From: Marivibrio sp040218065
Lineage (GTDB): Bacteria; Pseudomonadota; Alphaproteobacteria; UBA8366; Aestuariispiraceae
NCBI RefSeq assembly: GCF_040218065.1
Contig: NZ_JAVJQE010000009.1
Span: 124,001 to 188,000, forward strand
Length of the DNA stretch: 64,000 nucleotides
Direction: 5' to 3'
A program made the position numbers and the translations under genes. The notes below the pieces were generated by a model. It was not told where the DNA came from and did not search any database. It saw nothing but the letters and a program-made list of their open reading frames with translations. Every line of letters begins with the position of its first letter. Positions within the stretch are counted from its first letter, which is position 1. This document shows positions 57,358 to 64,000 of the stretch, in pieces.

Positions 57358-58167
57358 ATGCGACGCGCGGCGGCGCGCGGCCTGCTCGCTTTGATGTTGG
57401 CGATGACCGCGGCGGCCTGCGCCACCCCGCCCGACGATCCGGACGAGCGCGCGGCCTATGAGGAGGTCAACGACCCGCTCGAGCCGATGAACCGCACGAT
57501 CTTCGAATTCAACATGTTCGTGGACGAGTTCCTGCTGCGGCCGGTCGCCAAGGCCTATGAATTCATTTTCCCCGATCTCGTGCGCAATAGCGTGCGCAAT
57601 TTCCTTCGCAATCTGAAAACGCCGGTCATTCTCGCCAACGACCTGATGCAGGGAGAGGTGGAGCGCGCCGGCGACACCGCGGGACGCTTCATCTTCAACA
57701 CCCTGATCGGCGCCGGCTTATTCGATCCCGCGAGCGAGGCGGGCGTGGCCTACCACGAGGAAGACTTCGGCCAGACGCTCGCCGTCTGGGGCGTCGACGG
57801 CGGTCCCTACTTGATGCTGCCCTTCCTCGGGCCGTCCAATTTGCGGGACACTGGCGGCTTCGTGGCGGATCGTTTCCTGCAGCCGACCACCTATTGGGCG
57901 GAAAATTCCTCGCGCGATTGGGCGGAGTATTCGGGGCTGATCCTCGGCGTGACCGAGGCGGTCGACATGCGCTCGCGCAATTATCGGCAGCTGGAGGATC
58001 TTCAGGAAACCTCGCTCGACTTTTACGCGACCGTGCGCAGCCTCTATCGTCAGCAGCGCGAAGCGCTGATCGAGAACCGGCAGGATGCGGACCAACCAGC
58101 CCCGATGCCGTCGATGAGCTTCGACTCTTTCCTTGAGGAAGATGGCGCGGTGGCGGCGAGCGAGTAG
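57358..58167 (+). CDS. mlaA: Outer-membrane phospholipid-asymmetry lipoprotein MlaA (VacJ)
   Basis: Outer-membrane lipoprotein that removes mislocalised phospholipids from the outer leaflet and passes them to MlaC. From the ATG at 57358 it is 269 residues with a lipoprotein signal ending at Cys21 (AAAC, a weaker lipobox than usual). VacJ motifs: NDPLEPMNRTIFEFNMFVDE, RNSVRNFLRNLKTPVILAND, GRFIFNTLIGAGLFD, EDFGQTLAVWG and PFLGPSNLRDTGG. A GTG at 57310 with GGAG nearby would give a longer N-region. mlaC follows after 21 bp. Confidence 0.94.
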   Translation: MRRAAARGLLALMLAMTAAACATPPDDPDERAAYEEVNDPLEPMNRTIFEFNMFVDEFLLRPVAKAYEFIFPDLVRNSVRNFLRNLKTPVILANDLMQGEVERAGDTAGRFIFNTLIGAGLFDPASEAGVAYHEEDFGQTLAVWGVDGGPYLMLPFLGPSNLRDTGGFVADRFLQPTTYWAENSSRDWAEYSGLILGVTEAVDMRSRNYRQLEDLQETSLDFYATVRSLYRQQREALIENRQDADQPAPMPSMSFDSFLEEDGAVAASE

Positions 58168-58188
58168 GCCGGAAGAGGCGGAGTCTTC

Positions 58189-58848
58189 ATGACGCGATCG
58201 CTAAAAGCAATTGGATTGGCGCTTCTAACCGCCCTCGCCGGCGCCGCGCCGCTGACGCTCGATCGCCCCCTCCCGACCGCCTTCGCCGCCGAGCGAAGCG
58301 CGCCTGACGCCGGGGCCTTCATCACCGAACTCGGCGACAAGGCGATCGGCGCGCTGACCGACAAATCGCTTGAGCCGGACGTGCGGCGTGAGCGGTTCCG
58401 GACCCTGCTGAACGAAGGCCTCGACATCGACTATGTCGGACGCTTCGTTCTCGGCGCCTATCGCCGCCGCGCGGACGAGCGGCAGATGGAGGAGTTCCTG
58501 GGCCTGCTGGAGGACAACATCGTCCAAAACTACGCTTGGCGATTCCGCAATTACGACGGCCAGCAGCTCGACCTTCTCAATGTGCGCGAGGGATCGCGCG
58601 ACACGACCATCGTCGAGACCGAGCTCGAGCAGGCGGGCGACGCGCCCCCGATCCGGGTCGACTGGCGCGTGCACAAGAAGGACGGCGAGTTCAAGGTGAT
58701 CGACATCGTCGTCGAAGGCATCTCGATGATGGTCACTCAGCGCGACGAGTATGTCGGCTTCATGCGATCCAACGGCGGGGTCGACGCGTTGATCGACGCG
58801 TTGCGCAAACAGAACGCGGCGCTGGCGGAGCGCTATCAAAACGGCTGA
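58189..58848 (+). CDS. mlaC: Phospholipid-binding periplasmic protein MlaC
   Basis: Shuttles phospholipids between MlaA and the inner-membrane MlaFEDB transporter. The 219-residue protein has a signal peptide (residues 1-~33, ending AFAA) and the MlaC fold: FRTLLNEGLDIDYVGRFVLG, ALLEDNIVQNYAWRF-type helix and VDWRVHKKDGEFKVIDIVVE. Paired with mlaA in one operon; mlaFEDB are not in this window. Convergent with the next gene at 8 bp. Confidence 0.94.
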   Translation: MTRSLKAIGLALLTALAGAAPLTLDRPLPTAFAAERSAPDAGAFITELGDKAIGALTDKSLEPDVRRERFRTLLNEGLDIDYVGRFVLGAYRRRADERQMEEFLGLLEDNIVQNYAWRFRNYDGQQLDLLNVREGSRDTTIVETELEQAGDAPPIRVDWRVHKKDGEFKVIDIVVEGISMMVTQRDEYVGFMRSNGGVDALIDALRKQNAALAERYQNG

Positions 58849-58856
58849 CTCCGGCG

Positions 58857-59468
58857 CTAGACGTCGGATTCGGGTCCGTCCTCCCGCTCCCGCTCCTGGG
58901 TCTCCGGACCGAGCAGCATATCCACCGTTCCTCGGACCAGAACCTCCATCAGATCGCGCGCGCCTTGCGGGGGATCGACGCCGGCGTGCGCGGCGTACAG
59001 CGACAGATTGACGCGCATCAGGCCCGCGCGCTCCGCCTCGCGGCCGTCTTTGCCGGGCAGCCGCTCCAACGTGTGGAACAAGGTCTCCAGCTGCAGCCGT
59101 TCGGCCTCCAATTCCAGCGCCTTCACCCGATCGCGGAACGGCGCGGCCCGCTCGGCGGAGACCGCGCCCACGTCCTGCTTGAGGCGCCGGCGCAGATCGC
59201 GCAACGGTTCGACCGCGACCGATCGCCAGGCGCGGGCGTGCTGATCCAGCGTCTGAATCGTCTCGCGGGTCGCGCGCACCCCGTGCCGCCCCATGAAACA
59301 GCACAACAGCAGCAGCGGCACGTCGAGCCCGTGCCGGTCCTGCAGGCTGAGCGCCGCCTCCTCCACGCCCTCCTGGGCGTAAAGATCCAACGCAAAGCGC
59401 CAAAGGCGCTCGGCGTCGCCCTCGGTCGCGGCCGCTTCGATCGGGGTTTCCTCGTCTTCGTCGCTCAT
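58857..59468 (-). CDS. TIGR02444 (DUF2390) family protein
   Basis: A 203-residue helical cytoplasmic protein with the family signature LWRFALDLYAQEGVEEAALS, DRHGLDVPLLLLCCFMG and a central RETIQTLDQHARAWR. The family occurs in proteobacteria and has no established function. Charged, low-complexity ends. Divergent from the second DUF465 gene. Confidence 0.8.
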   Translation of the reverse strand: MSDEDEETPIEAAATEGDAERLWRFALDLYAQEGVEEAALSLQDRHGLDVPLLLLCCFMGRHGVRATRETIQTLDQHARAWRSVAVEPLRDLRRRLKQDVGAVSAERAAPFRDRVKALELEAERLQLETLFHTLERLPGKDGREAERAGLMRVNLSLYAAHAGVDPPQGARDLMEVLVRGTVDMLLGPETQEREREDGPESDV

Positions 59469-59599
59469 GGCGCGACTGTCTCAGGCCAAGCGCCCGCGCG
59501 CAAACGCTAAACCCCTTCTTTCCGGGCGACGGCGCTGTTATAAGTCCCTCGCGCGGCCGCGCCGACGGCTTCACGATCATCAGACCGACGAAAGCGTCC

Positions 59600-59806
59600 A
59601 TGGACGAACAAGAGGAACGCGAGATCCGCGCGCGCATCGCCGCGCTGCTCTCCGAGCATCGGGATCTCGACGATATGATCGCGCGCGTCTCTGAACGCGC
59701 GCCCTTCGACCAGCTGCAACTGCAGCGGATGAAGAAGCGCAAGCTGGCGATCAAGGATCAGCTTTCGCGGCTCGAAAACATGTTGATCGACGACATTATC
59801 GCGTGA
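59600..59806 (+). CDS. DUF465 (YdcH-like) small protein, second copy
   Basis: A 68-residue helical-hairpin protein, MDEQEEREIRARIAALLSEH, a turn near RAPFDQ and then LQRMKKRKLAIKDQLSRLEN. It shares the KLAIKD/KLAVKD segment with the protein at 47949-48119 but is longer and more acidic at the start. Function unknown. Convergent with the degenerate GGDEF gene at 28 bp. Confidence 0.88.
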   Translation: MDEQEEREIRARIAALLSEHRDLDDMIARVSERAPFDQLQLQRMKKRKLAIKDQLSRLENMLIDDIIA

Positions 59807-59834
59807 TCGCCGCCGCCGGCGCGCGGCTCCGCCC

Positions 59835-60716
59835 TCACCCCGAGCGCAGATCCCGATCCGCCGCGGCGAGAACCGCTTCCGGATCGGGGGCGGCCTCGCC
59901 CTCCTGCGGATCTCTTGGCGTGGCGGCGGCCAGGCCGACGGAGGCGTCCAGATCGAATCTCGCGCTCTCCACGCGGAACGGCTCAGCCAACGCGGCGGAC
60001 AGAAGCGTGCGCAGCCGCGTTTCGGCCGCCTCGGCGAAACGACCGGGCAGGATGATCGCGAACTCCCCCTCGCCAAGATGCGCCAGCGCTTCGCCGGGCT
60101 CGGACGCCGTGCGCAAGGCGTCCGCGGTCTCGCGCAGCAGCCGTTCCATCGCCGGACGGCCGAAACGGCGGCGAACCTCCGGCGCGGGAGTCAGATCGAT
60201 CAGGGCGATCGTGCTGCGCGCGCCTTCACGGGCGTCCAGCGATTGGACGTGCGCGATCTCATGGAGCAGTCCGGCGCGGTCCAAGAGGCCGGTCAGCGAA
60301 TCGTGCTCGATCGTTTCCTCAAGCCGGTCGATGCGCGCCGCCGCAGCGGCGAGCGCTTCGTTCAGGTGCGCGATCTCCTCGCCCATTTCGTCGAGCGCCC
60401 GGACCGCGGGGGCCGGCAGCGACTCGACGTCGAGGCCGTGAATGGCGACCCGATCGCGGGCCGGCGGCTCAACGGCCTCGTCGCGCCTGCGCCCGGCCCG
60501 CGCGTAGGCGTCTTGCGCCTGGCGGCCGCCGCGCCCGCCCCCCTCGCCTGCGGCCGACGCGGCGCGGCGCTGCGCGCGCCAGAGTTCAAAGGCGTCAGCC
60601 TCTTGCTCGCCCGGATCGCGCGGGCCGACAGCGCGCAATTGCTCAAGGCCCGGCGCGCCGGTTTGGCGCGGCGGGGCTTGCGGGTTGCGCACCCAATTCG
60701 TCTCATCCGTCTTCAT
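59835..60716 (-). CDS. Degenerate GGDEF-domain protein
   Basis: A 293-residue protein. Residues 1-~110 are Arg/Ala/Glu-rich and probably disordered. A short helix with a coiled-coil heptad (~118-136) leads into a GGDEF-like domain: HDSLTGLLDRAGLLHEI (138-154), LIDLTPAPEVRRRFG and LGEGEFAIILPG, where the active-site GGDEF reads GEGEF in LGEGEF (214-219). Catalysis is therefore unlikely; it could bind c-di-GMP or act as a regulator. Start at 60716 (MKTDETNWVRNPQ) rather than an ATG 36 bases upstream. Confidence 0.75.
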   Translation of the reverse strand: MKTDETNWVRNPQAPPRQTGAPGLEQLRAVGPRDPGEQEADAFELWRAQRRAASAAGEGGGRGGRQAQDAYARAGRRRDEAVEPPARDRVAIHGLDVESLPAPAVRALDEMGEEIAHLNEALAAAAARIDRLEETIEHDSLTGLLDRAGLLHEIAHVQSLDAREGARSTIALIDLTPAPEVRRRFGRPAMERLLRETADALRTASEPGEALAHLGEGEFAIILPGRFAEAAETRLRTLLSAALAEPFRVESARFDLDASVGLAAATPRDPQEGEAAPDPEAVLAAADRDLRSG

Positions 60717-60833
60717 AGCCCCTAAGATAAGCGCTTTGCGCGCGGCTTGCACGGATCAGGCGGATTCCTATACTCCCCTCTTTCCGGCGCGCCGGCGGGC
60801 GCGCGGGCTCAACCGGTCGACAGCGGGGGCGAG

Positions 60834-61337
60834 ATGGCCGAAGGCGCGGCGGATGTCGGGATCATCATGGGCAGCCAGTCGGACTGGCCCACCATGAAGC
60901 ACGCAGCCGAGACGCTGGACGCGCTCGGCGTCGCCTATGAGGCGCGCATCGTCTCCGCCCACCGAACGCCGCAGCGGCTGGTGGAATACGCCCAAGGCGC
61001 GCGCGCGCGCGGCCTCAAGGTCATCGTCGCCGGGGCCGGCGGGGCGGCCCATCTGCCCGGCATGACGGCGTCGATGACGCCGCTTCCGGTATTCGGCGTG
61101 CCGATCCAATCCAAGGCGCTTAGCGGACAGGACAGCCTGCTCTCCATCGTACAGATGCCGGCGGGCGTTCCCGTCGGCACGCTCGCCATCGGTCGCGCAG
61201 GCGCGGTCAACGCCGCCTTGCTCGCCGGCTCGGTCCTTGCGCTGTCCGACCCGCGGGTGGCGGAGGCGTTGGACGCCTTCCGCGCACGGCAGACCGACGC
61301 GGTCGCCGACGCCCCGGTCGACGAGGACGGGGCCTGA
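60834..61337 (+). CDS. purE: N5-carboxyaminoimidazole ribonucleotide mutase PurE
   Basis: Converts N5-CAIR to CAIR in de novo purine synthesis. The 167-residue class I PurE has VGIIMGSQSDWPTMKHA, RIVSAHRTPQRL, GAGGAAHLPGMTAS and QMPAGVPVGTLAIG. ATG at 60834 follows GGGGGCGAG and gives the normal length; the open frame upstream is not conserved-looking. purK starts 4 bp after its stop. Confidence 0.96.
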   Translation: MAEGAADVGIIMGSQSDWPTMKHAAETLDALGVAYEARIVSAHRTPQRLVEYAQGARARGLKVIVAGAGGAAHLPGMTASMTPLPVFGVPIQSKALSGQDSLLSIVQMPAGVPVGTLAIGRAGAVNAALLAGSVLALSDPRVAEALDAFRARQTDAVADAPVDEDGA

Positions 61338-61341
61338 GCCG

Positions 61342-62430
61342 GTGAGGTCGGACGACGCCGCTCGCCCGATTCCGCCAGGCTCCGTGATCGGCGTCCTGGG
61401 CGGCGGCCAGCTGGGTCGGATGCTGGCGCTCGACGCGGCGCGGCTCGGCTACCGCTGTCGCATTTTCGAGCCGGCGGAAGGCTGCCCGGCGAGCCATGTG
61501 GCCGACCACGTCGCCGCGTCGTGGGACGACCGACAGGCGTTGAGCGCGTTCGCCGCCGGCGTCGACGTCGTGACGCTCGAGTTCGAGAACGTCCCGGTCG
61601 AGGCCGTGGACTTCCTCTCCGGTCTGAAGCCGGTCCGGCCCGGCGGCGAGGCGCTGAAGATCGCTCAGGACCGGGCGCTCGAAAAAGCCTTTCTCAACAA
61701 GGCCGGCGTCGAGACCGCGCCGTGGGCCGAAGTCTCGCATGTCGAGGAACTGAACGCGGCGCTTGAGCGCCTCGGTCGACCGGCGGTGCTCAAGACCGCC
61801 CGCTTCGGCTATGACGGCAAGGGGCAAGCCGTCATTCGCGCGGGCGACAATCCGGCCCAGGCCTGGGCGGCGGTGCAGGGCCAACGGTCGGTCCTGGAGG
61901 GCTTCGTCGCGTTCTCGCTCGAGGTCTCCGTGATCGCGGCCCGGACGCCGACGGGCGACATCCGCTGCTACGAACCGGTCGAGAACCGCCATCGCGACGG
62001 CATCCTGCACAAGACGCTGGCGCCGGCCCCGATCGACGCCGACGTCGCCGAGCGCGCGGTGGAGACCGCCTGCAAGGTGATCTCCTCGATGGAGTATGTC
62101 GGATTGCTCGCCGTCGAGATGTTCGTCATGCCGGACGGCCGCGTGCTGGCCAACGAAATCGCCCCGCGCCCGCACAATTCCGGCCACTGGACGATCGACG
62201 GCTGCGTCACCTCGCAGTTCGAACAGACGGTGCGGGCGATCTGCGGCCTGCCGCTCGGCGAGACGACGCGCCTCGGCGCGGTCGAGATGGAGAACCTGAT
62301 CGGCGACGAGGTCGAGCGCTGGCCAGAGCTGTTGGCCGAACCGAACGCCAGCCTCCACCTCTACGGCAAGGCGGAGACGCGCCCCGGCCGCAAGATGGGG
62401 CATGTGACGCGGGTGCGGCCCGGCGCCTGA
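61342..62430 (+). CDS. purK: 5-(carboxyamino)imidazole ribonucleotide synthase PurK
   Basis: ATP-grasp enzyme that makes N5-CAIR, the substrate of PurE. The 362-residue protein has IGVLGGGQLGRMLALDAARL, FENVPVEAVDFL, KTARFGYDGKGQ, the ATP-grasp core with GLLAVEMFVMPDGRVLANEI and ARPHNSGHWTIDGC-type ending. GTG start with CCGG spacing after purE, so the pair is one operon. Convergent with a small membrane protein gene. Confidence 0.96.
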   Translation: MRSDDAARPIPPGSVIGVLGGGQLGRMLALDAARLGYRCRIFEPAEGCPASHVADHVAASWDDRQALSAFAAGVDVVTLEFENVPVEAVDFLSGLKPVRPGGEALKIAQDRALEKAFLNKAGVETAPWAEVSHVEELNAALERLGRPAVLKTARFGYDGKGQAVIRAGDNPAQAWAAVQGQRSVLEGFVAFSLEVSVIAARTPTGDIRCYEPVENRHRDGILHKTLAPAPIDADVAERAVETACKVISSMEYVGLLAVEMFVMPDGRVLANEIAPRPHNSGHWTIDGCVTSQFEQTVRAICGLPLGETTRLGAVEMENLIGDEVERWPELLAEPNASLHLYGKAETRPGRKMGHVTRVRPGA

Positions 62431-62440
62431 GGGCGTCGGT

Positions 62441-62788
62441 CTACCCCGCCGCCCAGGCGACCGCGGCGCCGAGATAGGCGAGAACGCACAGCAGCGGCAG
62501 GGCCGAAATCAGGCACGAGAGAAAGAAGCGCCCGCGGCGGTGCAGCGGCATGGAGATCATCGCCGCGCCGACCGCCAGCACCGGGTAGAGCAGCGCCGCG
62601 TCGTACATCAGCCCTGGCGGGTCGCCGACATTGTCCCAGAGCAGCAGGAGCGCGATCCACATCAGCGCCGTCAGCGGCGCGATCGCCGCGGCGGCGATCA
62701 GGATCACGTTGCGCGCGCGCAGCGCCTCCTCGGCCTTGCGCTCGCCCTTGGCGGCGTCGCGCAGCTCCTCGCGGAAGTGGTTGAACAT
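62441..62788 (-). CDS. Small predicted membrane protein
   Basis: A 115-residue protein with a charged N-terminus (MFNHFREELRDAAKGERKAE) and three hydrophobic helices (about residues 28-50, 64-80, 89-112). No family recognised. It lies downstream of COQ9 and def on the same strand (34 bp after COQ9) and may be cotranscribed. Confidence 0.65.
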   Translation of the reverse strand: MFNHFREELRDAAKGERKAEEALRARNVILIAAAAIAPLTALMWIALLLLWDNVGDPPGLMYDAALLYPVLAVGAAMISMPLHRRGRFFLSCLISALPLLCVLAYLGAAVAWAAG

Positions 62789-62822
62789 CGCCCAGCCCTC
62801 CCCGCGCGCCGCGGCGGTCGGC

Positions 62823-63506
62823 TCAGCCGCGCCCGAAGCCGGCGGGCCGGAAAGTGCGGAAGGCCTTCAGGCGGCGCGGGATGAAGGTCGCGACCCGTCC
62901 GAGCTTTTCAGCCCCGCCCTTGATCTTCGGAATCGCCATGACGTTTCCGATCCGGCGGTCCAGGAAGGCGCGCGTCGTCTCGAAGTTCTCCGATTCGTCG
63001 TTAAGCCAGACCATCAGCGTCGAGGAATAGACGCCGGCCAGCAGACCGCGCTTGGAATAGAAGTTCCAGTCGGTCGAGCGATCGCCGCAGGCGAACCAGA
63101 TGTCGTCCACAGTCCGGTAAAGAAGTTCGGCGGCCAGCGGCGCGTTCTGCGGCAGGGCGAGGAAGCTGAGCGCCGAGCGGATCGCCTCGCGATCCGGGGC
63201 GTTCTGCTCGAAGCGCGTCATCACCGCATACGCGATGCGCTCGCGGATGCGCATCTCGTCGAGCGAACTCTCCGCAAGCGCCGCCATCATGCGCCGATCG
63301 GCCATGCGGCTGTGCCAGTTGACGAGGTCGCGCGCGCCGGCAGGGAACAGCGCCTCGGCCGTTCTCCAATCGACGTCGCACTCCTCGGCCGCGCGTTTCA
63401 GCGCCGCCTTGCTCCAGCCGTCAAAGGGCACGTGCATCAGCACCGCGTCCGTCAGCCGGTCGCGAACGGCGTTCACATCCGTGTCCTGCTCGCGCTCATG
63501 CGGCAT
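62823..63506 (-). CDS. COQ9 family protein
   Basis: Homologue of eukaryotic COQ9, a lipid-binding accessory factor for ubiquinone synthesis. The 227-residue protein has the TetR-like helical N-terminus (VRDRLTDAVLMHVPFDGWSK), VDWRTAEALFPAGARDLVNW and a C-terminal YRTVDDIWFACGDRSTDWNF segment, all typical. Bacterial members are found mainly in alphaproteobacteria. It overlaps the end of def by 11 bases on the same strand. Confidence 0.93.
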   Translation of the reverse strand: MPHEREQDTDVNAVRDRLTDAVLMHVPFDGWSKAALKRAAEECDVDWRTAEALFPAGARDLVNWHSRMADRRMMAALAESSLDEMRIRERIAYAVMTRFEQNAPDREAIRSALSFLALPQNAPLAAELLYRTVDDIWFACGDRSTDWNFYSKRGLLAGVYSSTLMVWLNDESENFETTRAFLDRRIGNVMAIPKIKGGAEKLGRVATFIPRRLKAFRTFRPAGFGRG

Positions 63507-64000
63507 TCTCTTCCTCCTCGTCGGCGGGGTTGCGCGGGGCCAATCCCATCAGACGGCGCGCCTTTTCCGGCGGGCCGTGACGCATCTCATCGGCGAACAG
63601 CAGCAAGGATAGATCGTCCATGCGCTGCGGATAGAGGATCCCGTCCAGGTGGTCGCATTCATGCTGCAGGACGCGGGCGTGGAATCCGTCTACTTCGCGG
63701 TCGATCGTCTCCCCGTCGGGCGTCGTCGCCCGGACATGGACACGCGTCGGTCGCGGCACCAAGCCGACCAACCCGGGAACGGACAGGCAGCCCTCCCAGT
63801 CGTAGGCCAGCTCCTCCGTCGTCGGCGTGACGAGCGGATTGACCAGCGCCGTCAAGGGTACGTCCTCCGTCGCGCCGCGCCGTTCCGACGCCTCCACGAA
63901 ATAGACCACGACGCGCGCCGACACGTGCACCTGCGGCGCCGCGAGCCCCGTGCCGTCGGCGTCCTGCATGGTCTCGATCATGTTCTTGACCAGCGCCCGG
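63496..64000 (-). CDS. def: Peptide deformylase (partial at the right edge)
   Basis: Removes the formyl group from nascent proteins. The C-terminal ~167 residues are visible: LVKNMIETM at the edge, the GTGLAAPQ motif, EGCLS (metal Cys) and QHECDHLDG (two metal His and catalytic Glu). The frame runs to the last codon of the window, so the start lies outside. The tail after the catalytic domain is short. Downstream COQ9 overlaps its stop. Confidence 0.94.
   Translation of the reverse strand, partial: RALVKNMIETMQDADGTGLAAPQVHVSARVVVYFVEASERRGATEDVPLTALVNPLVTPTTEELAYDWEGCLSVPGLVGLVPRPTRVHVRATTPDGETIDREVDGFHARVLQHECDHLDGILYPQRMDDLSLLLFADEMRHGPPEKARRLMGLAPRNPADEEEENAA

Overview
The window is about 64 kb of a GC-rich bacterial chromosome. 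Gene content and order point to an alphaproteobacterium: ftsZ-lpxC-bamD-recN-ligA, clpS-clpA, COQ9, DUF2948 beside murA, prmA beside aminopeptidase P, and TIGR02444. MurE has the DNPR motif of meso-diaminopimelate enzymes, and lpxC, bamD and mlaA/mlaC indicate a Gram-negative envelope. I cannot name the genus. Almost everything is core chromosome and densely coded.

Layout. 1-2.7 kb: histidine degradation, hutI (cut by the left edge) divergent from hutF. 2.7-4.9 kb, minus strand: small basic protein, murA, DUF2948. 5.0-8.4 kb: tRNA-Thr(GGU), clpS, clpA. 8.4-9.65 kb: an AT-rich islet with two convergent unrecognised genes, one too short for usual gene lists. 9.7-10.9 kb: a yeast-type (FCY1-like) cytosine deaminase and a cytochrome P460-like exported protein. 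10.95-11.4 kb: a tandem array of a dispersed repeat that recurs inverted near 46.8 kb.

11.5-36.8 kb is the division and cell wall (dcw) cluster and its continuation: mraZ, rsmH, ftsL, ftsI, murE, [murF slot], mraY, murD, ftsW, murG, murC, murB, ftsQ, ftsA, ftsZ, lpxC, bamD, recN, ligA and an exported subtilisin-like protease. Many of these genes overlap by four or one bases. Three MraZ boxes lie over a candidate promoter ahead of mraZ. The position of murF holds a 236-residue open frame that resembles only the MurF central domain, has lost the ATP-binding GKT motif and lacks the C-terminal domain. There is also no ddl between murB and ftsQ. So the two enzymes that make and attach D-Ala-D-Ala are both missing here, while FtsI keeps its transpeptidase motifs. 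This is the most notable observation in the window.

36.8-50.7 kb: aminopeptidase P, prmA, ilvN, ilvB, miaA, serB, an alpha/beta hydrolase, pyk, ubiX, a DUF465 protein and a UvrD/PcrA helicase. 50.8-56.8 kb: a BCCT transporter behind a promoter with a central palindrome, a PAS protein, a ClC antiporter with CBS domains, a diguanylate cyclase and a hotdog thioesterase. 57.3-64 kb: mlaA-mlaC (outer-membrane lipid asymmetry), TIGR02444, a second DUF465 protein, a degenerate GGDEF protein, purE-purK, a small membrane protein, COQ9 and peptide deformylase (cut by the right edge).

All assignments come from reading motifs and context. No database search was run.
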